NCBI RefSeq assembly: GCF_003966225.1
Contig: NZ_RXNU01000004.1
Span: forward strand, 62,001-126,000
Length of the DNA: 64,000 nucleotides
Direction of reading: 5' to 3'
Source of the DNA: Shewanella canadensis
GTDB taxonomy: Bacteria > Pseudomonadota > Gammaproteobacteria > Enterobacterales > Shewanellaceae
The notes below the pieces were generated by a model. That model was given only the letters and a program-made list of their open reading frames with translations, did not search any database and was not told the origin of the DNA. The translations under genes were made by a program, and so were the position numbers. Of the stretch, positions 30,877 through 39,654 are shown piece by piece; within the stretch, counting starts at the first letter, position 1, and each line of letters starts with the position of its first letter.

Positions 30877-31880
30877 CCAAGAAAAACGCGCCAGCAAAAA
30901 ATGAAGCGGGTAAGCAGAACGAACCTAGCTTAGATGAACTGTTGGCACAGATGAACAATCCCTCATCGGATGCAAAATACGATGTGACGTATTGTGGCAT
31001 GGTAGCGATTGTTGGTCGACCAAATGTGGGTAAATCTACGTTACTCAACAAACTGCTTGGTCAGAAGATCAGTATCACCTCTAAGAAGCCTCAGACAACA
31101 CGTCATCGCATCATGGGTATTCATACCGATGGCGCACGTCAGGTGGTGTTTATCGATACGCCTGGCTTGCACATGGAAGAGAAACGAGCCATCAACCGCT
31201 TGATGAACCGTGCTGCGGCCAGTTCATTAGCCGAAGTTAGCCTGGTGATCTTTGTCGTCGACGGCATGACCTGGACCGAAGACGATGAGATGGTTTTGCG
31301 TAAGTTGCAAAGCCGTGATGATGGTCGTAAGACAGTATTGGCGATCAACAAGGTCGATAACATCAAAGATAAGGAAGCACTTTTCCCTTACCTCGAAGCG
31401 TTGTCGAAGAAGTTTGAGTTTGATGAAATACTGCCGATTTCAGCGACTCAGGGCACCAATGTTCAGCGTATCTTAGATATGTCAGTCGAATCCGTGCCAG
31501 AGTCTCAACATTTCTTCCCGGAAGACTATGTCACCGATCGCTCACAGAAGTTTATGGCATCTGAAATCGTCCGTGAGAAGCTGATGCGCTTCTTAGGGGA
31601 TGAGCTACCTTACGATTGTACGGTTGAGATTGAGCAGTTTAAGATGATGGAAAATGGCGTCTATCAGATTAATGCCTTGGTCCTTGTCGAGCGTGAAACA
31701 CAGAAGCGTATGGTGATCGGCAACAAGGGCGATCGCATCAAGAAGATTAGCTCGGCTGCCCGCGTCGATATGGAAGTCTTGTTCGACAACAAGGTGTTCC
31801 TCGAGATGTGGGTTAAGGTTAAATCCGGTTGGGCCGATGACGAACGTGCACTTCGCAGCTTAGGCTATGGCGAGGAGTAA
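30873..31880 (+). CDS. era: GTPase Era
   Basis: 335 aa. Binds 16S rRNA precursor and couples ribosome maturation to growth. G1 [16 protein letters not shown], switch I PQTTRH, G3 DTPGL, G4 NKVD; C-terminal KH domain near [17 protein letters not shown]. An N-terminal hydrophilic extension of about 35 residues, lysine-, asparagine- and glutamine-rich, precedes the GTPase core and is absent from the 301-residue E. coli protein. Start fixed by the ATGA overlap with rnc. Confidence 0.96.
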   Translation: MTKKNAPAKNEAGKQNEPSLDELLAQMNNPSSDAKYDVTYCGMVAIVGRPNVGKSTLLNKLLGQKISITSKKPQTTRHRIMGIHTDGARQVVFIDTPGLHMEEKRAINRLMNRAAASSLAEVSLVIFVVDGMTWTEDDEMVLRKLQSRDDGRKTVLAINKVDNIKDKEALFPYLEALSKKFEFDEILPISATQGTNVQRILDMSVESVPESQHFFPEDYVTDRSQKFMASEIVREKLMRFLGDELPYDCTVEIEQFKMMENGVYQINALVLVERETQKRMVIGNKGDRIKKISSAARVDMEVLFDNKVFLEMWVKVKSGWADDERALRSLGYGEE

Positions 31881-31895
31881 CTCTCTTCGCACAAT

Positions 31896-31948
31896 AATGC
31901 CTCTTGACTCGGTAATGATTCATTGCCGGGTTGATGGGCATTTTTTTT
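31896..31948 (+). terminator. Terminator after era
   Basis: A long two-part stem: AATGCC / GGCATT outside, CTCGGTAATG / CATTGCCGGG inside (with G-U pairs) and ATT loop, followed by eight T (31941-31948). It ends the rnc-era transcript before recO. Confidence 0.8.
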
Positions 31949-31987
31949 GCGTTAAAACTGGCTTAACGCCAGTGCCATTGAGGTTTA

Positions 31988-32252
31988 TACCAATTCCATT
32001 AAATATGTGCCCAATTCAGAGCTACCTCAGGGCTTTCAATTCAAGGCGTATTGATGAGGAAATGGTTGCTCCCTTTTGAGGCAATACAAAGAAGAAGTGG
32101 AAGCCATGAGAAGCTCACGTAGTGCGGGTTTTAAAGCACTTTATGTTACGTACGCGGCTTTCGAGATAGAATAACTATTAGCTTCAATCCACCTACTTGC
32201 CTACAGCACTTTAAATTCCCGCTGAATGAGCAACTACTTAATGGAATTGGTA
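31988..32252. repeat. Dispersed palindromic element, copy 3 (265 bp), directly upstream of recO
   Basis: Perfect 15-bp terminal repeats TACCAATTCCATTAA / TTAATGGAATTGGTA. The plus strand carries the core TTCAAGGCGTATTGATGAGG, then AATGGTTGCTCCC and GAAGAAGTGG; a degenerate inverted core lies around 32165-32220. The element ends 7 bp before the recO ATG, so it supplies recO's ribosome-binding region. Confidence 0.87.
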
Positions 32253-32259
32253 TTAATTA

Positions 32260-32952
32260 ATGTTGCGTGGTTATGTGCTGCACACTCGTCCCTTTCGTGA
32301 CTCGAGTGTATTAGTGAATATGTTGGTCGATGGACAGGGGAGAGTCGATTGCGTCGCTCGTTTAGGGAGTGGCAAGAGCTCAATCAAAAGTATTTTACAA
32401 CCTTTTCAGCCCCTTCTTTTTGAACTTTCCGGCCGCACCAGCCTTAAAAACCTCACCCAAGTCGAAGCTGCGAGTCCGGCTATTCCTTTAAGTGGCGAGG
32501 TGAGCTTTTCGGGATTCTATCTCAATGAGTTACTCGTACGCTGCACCAGTGTCGATCATGGTGGTGAGGCACTCTTCTTTACCTACCACAGAACCTTGAT
32601 GGCGATGGCTGCCGGTTTCTGCCAGAGTCAGCTAAGGTACTTTGAGCTCGAACTGCTCAAAGAGATAGGCTTGATGCCGACACTTATCGTCGACATCAGC
32701 CAAGACGCCATCGAAGCCGATTACTACTATCGATTGCTGCCCGATGAAGGTTTTATCAGCGCTCTGGGCCCTAAGAGATCTCACTATAGCGGAGAGATGT
32801 TGTTGGCTCTGAATGAGCATAAGTTACTGCCTGCACATTTCAAACAGGCCAAACATTTGATGCGCCTCATGTTAGCCCCCTGCTTGGGTGATAAACCTCT
32901 GAAGTCGAGGGGGCTATTTAAATACCGACCGACATCACCGATAGCTAAGTAG
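32260..32952 (+). CDS. recO: DNA repair protein RecO
   Basis: 230 aa. OB-fold N-terminus (RGYVLHTRPFRDSSVLVNMLV) and helical C-terminal part. RecO with RecR loads RecA on SSB-coated gaps. No obvious Shine-Dalgarno apart from GGAA inside the flanking repeat. In many gammaproteobacteria recO directly follows era in one operon; here a terminator and a repeat separate them, so recO probably has its own transcription. Confidence 0.93.
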   Translation: MLRGYVLHTRPFRDSSVLVNMLVDGQGRVDCVARLGSGKSSIKSILQPFQPLLFELSGRTSLKNLTQVEAASPAIPLSGEVSFSGFYLNELLVRCTSVDHGGEALFFTYHRTLMAMAAGFCQSQLRYFELELLKEIGLMPTLIVDISQDAIEADYYYRLLPDEGFISALGPKRSHYSGEMLLALNEHKLLPAHFKQAKHLMRLMLAPCLGDKPLKSRGLFKYRPTSPIAK

Positions 32953-32953
32953 G

Positions 32954-33009
32954 TTTACACTGGTTTTCCCCCGCGACAGTCGTTTTTACACTGGTTTTTC
33001 CCCGCGACA
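32954..33009 (+). repeat. Two direct repeats of 25 bp before pdxJ
   Basis: TTTACACTGGTTTT(C/T)CCCCGCGACA occurs at 32954-32978 and 32985-33009 with a single difference and a 31-bp period. It lies immediately after recO. Confidence 0.7.
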
Positions 33010-33092
33010 TTAGTACAATAGCTTCAATAATATTTTGACGGCGTGAATACTGAATAACGCCGCCCTATCCCCCTATTTTCTGAGGAATTTCC

Positions 33093-33830
33093 ATGAGCCG
33101 TATTTTACTGGGTGTTAATATCGATCACATCGCGACCTTACGTCAGGCCCGTGGGACATCGTATCCGGATCCTGTTCATGCCGCTGCGGTTGCTGAACAT
33201 GCCGGAGCCGAAGGGATCACGGTTCATTTGCGTGAAGACAGACGCCATATCATTGACCGTGATATCTACCTGTTAGCCAAAACATTAAAAACGCGCATGA
33301 ATTTTGAGATGGCTGTAACAGATGAGATGCTCGATATCGCCTGTGAAGTTAAACCGACCTATGTATGCCTGGTACCTGAGAAACGTGAAGAGCTCACGAC
33401 AGAAGGCGGTTTAGATGTCGCGGGTCAGATGGGGAAGGTCGGTGCGGCTGTGCAACGTCTCGATGAGGTCGGGATCAAGGTCTCTCTGTTTATCGATGCC
33501 GATAAAACTCAGATCGATGCCGCAGTCGAAGTTGGCGCACCTCTGATTGAAATTCACACAGGTTGTTACGCCGATGCCGAAAATGAAGCCGAAGAGGCCA
33601 AAGAGCTGGCACGTATCACCGAGATGGCCAAATACGCTCACTCTAAGGGCTTAATCGTGAATGCCGGCCATGGACTTCACTACCATAACGTTAAGCCTAT
33701 CGCTGCAATCCCAGAGCTCTACGAGCTTAACATCGGCCATGCAATCATCGCCCGCGCTGCTATCGACGGTCTGGCAACAGCCGTTAAAGATATGAAGCAA
33801 CTGATGAACGAAGGTCGCAGAGGCGAGTAG
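33093..33830 (+). CDS. pdxJ: Pyridoxine 5'-phosphate synthase
   Basis: 245 aa TIM barrel that condenses 1-deoxyxylulose 5-phosphate with amino-acetone phosphate in vitamin B6 synthesis. Characteristic sequences are [16 protein letters not shown] at the N-terminus, [33 protein letters not shown] and AGHGLHYHN. Followed by acpS after 55 bp, the order seen in E. coli. Confidence 0.97.
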   Translation: MSRILLGVNIDHIATLRQARGTSYPDPVHAAAVAEHAGAEGITVHLREDRRHIIDRDIYLLAKTLKTRMNFEMAVTDEMLDIACEVKPTYVCLVPEKREELTTEGGLDVAGQMGKVGAAVQRLDEVGIKVSLFIDADKTQIDAAVEVGAPLIEIHTGCYADAENEAEEAKELARITEMAKYAHSKGLIVNAGHGLHYHNVKPIAAIPELYELNIGHAIIARAAIDGLATAVKDMKQLMNEGRRGE

Positions 33831-33885
33831 GTTATTAGGCTCGAGGTATGAGTTCCTAGGAACTTCTCAGCTTTAAGGAGTTTTC

Positions 33886-34284
33886 ATGATTGTTGGTTTA
33901 GGCACCGATATTGCCGAGATAGAACGTATCGAGCAAAAAGTACCGCAAGCTGGCGATCATGAGTCTCTGGTTCAGTGTCGCCTGGCCAAGCGCGTGCTGA
34001 CAGAGTCTGAAATGGTGATATTTGTTGCCTCATCAAAGCCCGGGCGTTACCTGGCCAAGCGCTTCGCAGCCAAAGAGGCTGCCGCCAAAGCTTTAGGCAC
34101 AGGCATTGGCCGCGGTGTATCATTTCAACATATCGAAATATCCAATGATGCTAATGGTGCACCAATCGTTAGTTTCAGCGATGGAGCGGCAGAAAGGCTC
34201 GCCCTTTTAGGTGGCGTTCGCGGACATATCTCGATTGCCGATGAGAAGCACTATGCGACAGCAACAGTCATTCTTGAATCATAA
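33886..34284 (+). CDS. acpS: Holo-[acyl-carrier-protein] synthase
   Basis: 132 aa. Transfers phosphopantetheine from CoA to the acyl carrier protein serine. Mg-binding aspartate in GLGTDIAEIERIE and the signature RYLAKRFAAKEAAAKALGTG. Good ribosome-binding site AAGGAG. Last gene of the conserved lepA-to-acpS block. Confidence 0.96.
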   Translation: MIVGLGTDIAEIERIEQKVPQAGDHESLVQCRLAKRVLTESEMVIFVASSKPGRYLAKRFAAKEAAAKALGTGIGRGVSFQHIEISNDANGAPIVSFSDGAAERLALLGGVRGHISIADEKHYATATVILES

Positions 34285-34290
34285 AGAGTT

Positions 34291-34320
34291 GAGTCTTAGG
34301 GATAAGACTCGATTATCCCT
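34291..34320 (+). terminator. Two overlapping hairpins after acpS
   Basis: GAGTCTTA / TAAGACTC (34291-34310) and AGGGATAA / TTATCCCT (34298-34320) share bases and cannot form together. The second is followed by TTT. They probably serve as a weak terminator for pdxJ-acpS. Confidence 0.5.
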
Positions 34321-34435
34321 TTAAATTGTCATTTGAGGGTTAATTGAAAGTCGCTCCTTCAATTTAATCTATCACCTGCGGTGAGTGCTGTGCATGGATG
34401 CACTAATGTCGTGAAGGTAGGATGCCTAGTAAAGA

Positions 34436-34536
34436 CCTGATGTGTAGATGCTACTGCGAACCGCCGCAAGCACGTCCTTGTGGGCTCTACCAAAACTTCC
34501 ATGTTTTGGAAGCTCGCAGTTGCATCTACACTAGGT
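34436..34536. repeat. Long inverted repeat in the acpS-GGDEF gap
   Basis: GTGTAGATGCTACTGCGA (34442-34459) faces its complement at 34514-34531 with one mismatch in 18; the outer CCT/AGG extends it. The loop holds a second hairpin, CCAAAAC / GTTTTGG (34490-34509). A small palindrome GTGCATGGATGCAC lies at about 34389-34402. The 441-bp gap 34285-34725 has no gene. Unlike the 265-bp family in sequence; it looks like another dispersed palindrome. Confidence 0.6.
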
Positions 34537-34725
34537 TTTCTAAAGCATGTGATTTGTAGTGGTCAACCATGACGATTAGATTGTGCTCGCGGCTAGTCAC
34601 TGAAGTGTTTAACGATGGAGAGGAAAAGGTGAGGAGCGCCGCATGGCGGTTAGTGGCTGATATATGGAGTTATAAGCTTTGGTCTATCAGTCCTGGTTTA
34701 TAGAGTTAGTTTTCTAGGCTTGGCT

Positions 34726-35748
34726 TTATAGGCTTTCGATTCTGTTGCGGCCATTGCTTTTGGCTTGATATAGCGACTTGTCGATGCGCTGAAATAGAGC
34801 TTCTATAGTGTCCTTATCTGTGCATTCGGTGACTCCGAAACTACAGGTAATATATAGACCGGGTTCTATCTCAAATTGGCTGATTAACGTTCTTAGTTTC
34901 TCGGTCGCAATGAGTGCTTTTTTAACTGTTAGTTCCGGAAATATGAGGACAAACTCTTCACCTCCCCATCGAGCAAAGAAATCCAGCTCTCTGATATTAG
35001 CGGATACCAGCTTACACAATTTTTGCAGGATATCGTCGCCTATCTTATGGCCGTAGGTGTCGTTTACATTTTTGAATAGATCTATGTCAAAAATGGCTAA
35101 GGAGAGGGGATGGTTGTATCTCCTTGAGCGTAATACCTCTTTTTTTAACTCTTTTTCAAAGCTTCTGCGATTAGCGATGTTGGTGAGAAGGTCTATATTT
35201 GAAAGGAGATCGACCTCTCTAATTTTCTCTTCAAGCTCCTGGTTTTTATTTTCCAACTCTTTTGCATTAATCTTGATCAAATTATCCAGCGACATATTGT
35301 CTTGTTGCAGGAGTTTATTTAGCTTGCAGACCTCATCTTCAGCTAACTTTTTATTATGAATATTATGGTGTGCGCCAATCATTCTGGCGACGGTACCATC
35401 GGCCTTATAAGCCTGGATCTTGGCCCGGTCGATTATCCATAGGTAACTGCCATCAGACTTTTTACAGCGGTATTCGATAAGGTATTGAGTCGATTGTCCG
35501 GTTATATATTGCTCGAAGTGTGCCATCACTCTCTTGTAGTCATCTGGATGAATGATATTTTCCCAGGTAAAAACGTTCTCTTGAAAGATTCCTACTTCAT
35601 GGCCAAGCATGCGATACCATCCCGGGCTGCGGGTTACATGGCCTGTCTCACCGTTCCAGTCCCATGTTCCCTCGACGATTAAATCCAGGATAGCATTTAG
35701 GGTGGTGTCTGACTCTGTGACTTCACTATGTTTATAGGTATCGTTCAT
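34726..35748 (-). CDS. PAS-GGDEF diguanylate cyclase
   Basis: 340 aa, no membrane segment. A PAS fold of the PAS_3 type (about 20-135, with GTWDWNGETGHVTRS, PGWYRMLG and HPDDYKRV) is followed by a coiled coil (about 137-185) and a GGDEF domain. The catalytic loop reads GGEEF, an active variant, and RELD five residues upstream fits the product-inhibition I-site RXXD. It should make cyclic-di-GMP under control of a signal bound to the PAS domain. Single gene between acpS and an Mpo1-like gene; ligand unknown. Confidence 0.9.
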   Translation of the reverse strand: MNDTYKHSEVTESDTTLNAILDLIVEGTWDWNGETGHVTRSPGWYRMLGHEVGIFQENVFTWENIIHPDDYKRVMAHFEQYITGQSTQYLIEYRCKKSDGSYLWIIDRAKIQAYKADGTVARMIGAHHNIHNKKLAEDEVCKLNKLLQQDNMSLDNLIKINAKELENKNQELEEKIREVDLLSNIDLLTNIANRRSFEKELKKEVLRSRRYNHPLSLAIFDIDLFKNVNDTYGHKIGDDILQKLCKLVSANIRELDFFARWGGEEFVLIFPELTVKKALIATEKLRTLISQFEIEPGLYITCSFGVTECTDKDTIEALFQRIDKSLYQAKSNGRNRIESL

Positions 35749-36015
35749 CTGTTACTTATATGTTGATTTTATTTTGTTTTCTTTAATATAGTTGAGTTTG
35801 TATGCCTAAAACAAATTAATCTTTTTAGTTTGTTATCTGACCTCAATATTGCTTCTCTATTTGGGCTCGCTATTAGTAAAGAAATGTCTGAAAATTCAGG
35901 TTAAACGAGACCATAACGCTATTCCGTTGAATTTTTACTCTATTAATGAATTCAGAAATACATTAGGTTAGTGATAAATGAGACTGGCGTCACACTTAAT
36001 GATAGAGGTGAAGAG

Positions 36016-36561
36016 ATGAAATCCGCCGAAGAGCAGTTATCGACTTATAAGAGTGTTCATTTGAACCCGAAGAATATTAAGACTCATTTTGTCGGTATTC
36101 CGCTGATTATCTGGTCTCTGTTCTTACTGCTCAATCTTATTCCGGTGAAGTTTTTTGCTCTGGATGTGCCCGCCATCAGTATCAATGTCGCGACGGCCTT
36201 TGCTATTGGCGTTCTCATCTATTACATCAGGCTGCATACTCGCCTGGCCATAGGGTTAACCTTGTTTATCATTCCGGTACTTTATACCTCGCATCTTGTG
36301 GCTCAGCTACAGGGGGCGGTTTGGATAGCGCTAGCCGTGTTTGTTATTGGTTGGGTGTTTCAACTGATAGGTCATCAATATGAGAAGGCAAAGCCTGCAT
36401 TTGTGGATGACTTGAATCAGTTGCTTATTGGTCCGTTCTTTTTAATGGCCGAAGTGTATTTTATGCTTGGGCTCGAGAAAGAGTTAGATAAGCGGATAAC
36501 GCCGATGGCGATTGATAAGCGACGGGTACTTGAAACAGAGCGCCGCGCGGCACGTAGATGA
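36016..36561 (+). CDS. Mpo1-like (DUF962) membrane protein
   Basis: 181 aa from ATG 36016, preferred to the upstream GTG 35971 because GAGGTG lies 5 nt before it. Opens YKSVHLNPKNIKTHFVGIPL, the YxxxHxxxxNxxxHxxGxP signature of the DUF962/Mpo1 family, followed by four membrane segments with a second motif WVFQLIGHQYEKAKPA. Yeast Mpo1 is an iron-dependent dioxygenase that shortens 2-hydroxy fatty acids; the bacterial role is not established. The conserved histidines for metal are present. Confidence 0.88.
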   Translation: MKSAEEQLSTYKSVHLNPKNIKTHFVGIPLIIWSLFLLLNLIPVKFFALDVPAISINVATAFAIGVLIYYIRLHTRLAIGLTLFIIPVLYTSHLVAQLQGAVWIALAVFVIGWVFQLIGHQYEKAKPAFVDDLNQLLIGPFFLMAEVYFMLGLEKELDKRITPMAIDKRRVLETERRAARR

Positions 36562-36646
36562 TGGGTCGATTGGTATTACTGAAGGTGTTCATTTTAAAGT
36601 CCTAAATATGTAGATACATTTAGGACAGGAGATCCATCTGAACGTA

Positions 36647-36667
36647 AAAGGCGCCTGAGGCGCCTTT
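36647..36667. terminator. Bidirectional terminator between convergent genes
   Basis: AAAGGCGCC / GGCGCCTTT with a TGA loop is symmetrical, with A and T runs at its ends. A second inverted repeat CCTAAAT / ATTTAGG lies at 36601-36624. Confidence 0.75.
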
Positions 36668-36700
36668 ATATTTTTGGTCACATTGAACTGTATTTCCGGT

Positions 36701-37996
36701 TTAGCGTTTCTTGAGTGTTTCATGTTTCTTGGGGGCTATATAATACTGCGGCATCACCCTGACAGTTTTGACCCTATTGTCGGCTACATCTATGACTTCC
36801 AGAGGGTAGCCCGCGATCCGCATGCTAGTATTTGGGGCCGGGATCTCTTCGAGATACTCCACGATAAGGCCGTTTAGTGTCTTAGGACCATCGATAGGAA
36901 AGTCCCATTGCATCTCTTTATTCATCTCACGAATATTAATGCTCGCTTCAATTAAGAAACTGCCATCTTGTTGCTTGTTGATATCTTCGCTGGGCGTGGT
37001 GACCATGGAGGTCGTAAAGTCACCGACAATCTCCTCGAGGATATCTTCGAGGGTCACTAAGCCCTGAATGTCACCATATTCATCGACCACTAGCCCTATA
37101 CGTTCCTTATTCTGTTGAAAGTTACCCAGCTGTACGTTGAGCGGTGTGCCCTCAGGGATGAAGTAGAGCTCTTTTACGGCGCGCAGTAGTGAAGACTTAC
37201 TGAACTGCTCTTTGGATTGCAATCTAAGTGCATCACGAAGGTGAACGAAGCCAACGGCATCGTCGATATTGTCTCTGTATAACAGTACGCGAGTATGCGG
37301 GCTCTGAATAACCTGCTTATTAATGCTCTTAAACTCGTCGTTGATATTGATGGCGTATAGGTCTGAACGCGGCACCATAATGTCTTCAACTGTCACTTTT
37401 TCAAGATCCATGATGGATAGCAGCATCTCTTGGTGACGTCTGGGGATCAATGCCCCAGCTTCATGAACGACGGTTCTCAGCTCCTCCTGACTCAGTGCAT
37501 CTGATGCTTTTATTGAGTGAATCCCGAGCAGATGAAGGAAGCCTGAAGTAATTAAGTTTACGGCCTTTACCAATGGCGAGAGGATTACCAGCAGCCATTT
37601 AAGGATTAAGCTTGATGGGAAGGCGATGCGTTCAGGGTGAAGTGCTGCAACGGTTTTAGGGGTGACTTCGGCGAATACTAAGACAACTAAGGTTAACACT
37701 CCAGTGGCAATGGCGACCCCCACATCACCAAACAATCGGATTCCAATGATGGTCGCAATAGCGGAAGCCAGAATGTTGACCAGGTTGTTACCGATGAGAA
37801 TAAGCCCTATGAGTCTGTCTGGCCTTTCAAGCATTTTTATTGCCCGTTGTGCGCCCTTATGGCCGCTGGAGGCTAAGTGCTTTAGACGATAGCGGTTGAG
37901 TGTCATCATGGCGGTTTCAGACCCGGAAAAATAGGCTGAAATAATGAGTAGCACAGCAAGGATGATCAGGAGTGCGCTTGTCGATATCGCGTCCAA
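36701..37996 (-). CDS. CorB/CorC-type membrane protein (CNNM, DUF21-CBS-CorC)
   Basis: 431 aa. DUF21 membrane domain (about 1-185, four hydrophobic segments, SGSETAMMTLNRYRLKHLA near the start), two CBS domains (about 200-330, with TVEDIMVPRSDLYAI and YGDIQGLVTLEDILEEIVGD), and a C-terminal CorC/HlyC domain. The family takes part in Mg2+ or Co2+ transport and is often mislabelled haemolysin. E. coli yfjD is the positional counterpart, next to ypjD and ffh. Confidence 0.92.
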   Translation of the reverse strand: MDAISTSALLIILAVLLIISAYFSGSETAMMTLNRYRLKHLASSGHKGAQRAIKMLERPDRLIGLILIGNNLVNILASAIATIIGIRLFGDVGVAIATGVLTLVVLVFAEVTPKTVAALHPERIAFPSSLILKWLLVILSPLVKAVNLITSGFLHLLGIHSIKASDALSQEELRTVVHEAGALIPRRHQEMLLSIMDLEKVTVEDIMVPRSDLYAININDEFKSINKQVIQSPHTRVLLYRDNIDDAVGFVHLRDALRLQSKEQFSKSSLLRAVKELYFIPEGTPLNVQLGNFQQNKERIGLVVDEYGDIQGLVTLEDILEEIVGDFTTSMVTTPSEDINKQQDGSFLIEASINIREMNKEMQWDFPIDGPKTLNGLIVEYLEEIPAPNTSMRIAGYPLEVIDVADNRVKTVRVMPQYYIAPKKHETLKKR

Positions 37997-38182
37997 AAAG
38001 GAGCTCCAGTGTTGGGTGAGATCATGTTATAAAAACATAAAATAAGCGTAAGAAACTAGTAATTACAGCTAATCGGGGAAAGTGTCAAGTTAGCCTTATT
38101 GGTTAGGGAAAATTCAAATTACTGAATATCTGAACAAATAAGGCTTACTCGGGCTATAGCTTGAGGTTTACTCACGCCATCA

Positions 38183-38971
38183 TTAGGTAAGAATAAGCTC
38201 TTTGACTATTCGTGCGCCAAAATAGGCGAGCGATAGCAGGGTAGCGCCGGATAGAGTATAGAGCACGGCGGTTCTTATTTTGCAGCCCACCCAATATTGC
38301 TGTGCAAGCATCGCAATATAGGTAAACCAGGCGATGATAGAGAGTATCGCCTTGTGTCCTTTTCCTTCTGAGAACATATCATCGAGGAAAATAAAACCAG
38401 TCGCTAGCGAGAGGCTTAATAGAATAACGCCGACGATGACCAAATGATAAAGTTGCTTCTCAACTGTCATCAGAGGCGGCATAGCGGGACTCATGATGAG
38501 TTTCTTACTCTTTAACTTATGTTGAATAATGGCAAGCTGTATCGCGTATAGCGCCGCGATCATCAAGGCGCTGTAAGCCATGAGTGATAACACCACATGA
38601 GACAGCACATCCGGATGAAGTTCGAAATGAGTTATATACTCAGGTGGAACAAGCCATAGAAGCGCAACGGAGATGATTGAGCAGGCATAAATCACGGGCA
38701 CGACTATTATCATTTTTAGTCTGAATAACAGTATCGTGAAGGTGAAAGCGATAATCCAGTTCACCATAGATATTACATTGGTCAGGCTAAAGTTTTGACC
38801 GTCGCCGGTAAAAATTGCCTGAGAGAGTGCAGCGGCATGAAGTACTACGGCTATTGCTGCAAAGGCGGCAACAATGCGTCGATTAGGGCCGTCGGCATGA
38901 AAGAGGCGACTAACCACTAGCACTAAGGCAATGCAGTAAAATAACATGGCTGAAGCGGAAAATATGACCAT
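38183..38971 (-). CDS. ypjD: Inner-membrane protein YpjD, CcsA/CcmC-like
   Basis: 262 aa with about eight membrane segments. The family shares the cytochrome c assembly (CcsA) domain; here HVVLSLMAYSALMIAALYAIQLA and SIIAWFTYIAMLAQQYWVG are the recognisable parts, with histidines that could hold haem. The exact role of YpjD is unknown. Divergent from ffh, as in E. coli. Confidence 0.85.
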   Translation of the reverse strand: MVIFSASAMLFYCIALVLVVSRLFHADGPNRRIVAAFAAIAVVLHAAALSQAIFTGDGQNFSLTNVISMVNWIIAFTFTILLFRLKMIIVVPVIYACSIISVALLWLVPPEYITHFELHPDVLSHVVLSLMAYSALMIAALYAIQLAIIQHKLKSKKLIMSPAMPPLMTVEKQLYHLVIVGVILLSLSLATGFIFLDDMFSEGKGHKAILSIIAWFTYIAMLAQQYWVGCKIRTAVLYTLSGATLLSLAYFGARIVKELILT

Positions 38972-39469
38972 TGAGTATTAACCTATCGTTTGTGTTTGCA
39001 ATGCACCGATTGTTGACGATACAGTCAAATGTATCGAACAGGAAAAGTTCACATGTAAATCTTATTCCTAGAATAACACGAGCGACAACCAATTGTGCAG
39101 TAGGTTAGCGTACAAAAATTAGTTCTTTCTGAGCGTTAGGCCTAAGTTTCACACATTTCTAAGCGTCAGGATGGGCTTTATACTTCACATATACACTTCC
39201 CTTGTACAACTAGCATATACATCTCACATTGCTTTAGTGATATTGGCGCTGCCTTAGCCGATGGCGTAACAGACCTTCGAGCATTGGAGCGTCGAGCCAT
39301 TTTCAGAACAGCGCTCCAAAAATCCGAGTATGGGCTGAGTTCGGGGGGATTAATCACTCCCCCAGTTAAGGCTTTATATTTTAGACCCTCCCTGCTACGA
39401 GCAGCCTATTGGCCATTTAGTCTTATATTGAATATTTTGCTTATACAAAGGGGAGAAATTGGCAGTATT

Positions 39470-39609
39470 TAGGTTTGCCCCGTGTAACGGTATTCATAGA
39501 ATATCAGCACTTCATGCTTGATAGCGGCGAGTGCCCCCTTATCATAATTACTCTTATCTGGGGGAGTTGAGGGGCCCCACGCTGGCATCTTAAGTTGGCT
39601 TGGGTATAT
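39470..39609. repeat. Half copy of the dispersed palindromic element (copy 6) before ffh
   Basis: TTGCCC, TAGAATATC, GCACT and the end TTGGCTTGGGTATATA match the right half of copy 2 in order and spacing (imperfect). No matching left end is visible, so it is a truncated or decayed copy. The rest of the gap 38972-39654 shows only AT-rich sequence and no convincing gene. Confidence 0.5.
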
Positions 39610-39612
39610 AAT
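39607..39612 (+). promoter_or_regulatory. Candidate -10 element of ffh, at the repeat end
   Basis: TATAAT preceded by TGGG, created by the repeat terminus TGGGTATATA plus the next bases. The best -35 is weak (TGGCAT at 39583). It lies 43 bp before the ffh start. Confidence 0.4.
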
Positions 39613-39654
39613 ACGCGCCATCAATGTAAATTCTAAACGGTAAAGAACTCGATA

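Noticed and set aside
31867..32079. Open frame overlapping the end of era
   Set aside because: It runs through the era terminator and into repeat copy 3.
39284..39472. Open frame of 62 codons upstream of ffh
   Set aside because: No protein motif, no ribosome-binding site and repeat-like surroundings.
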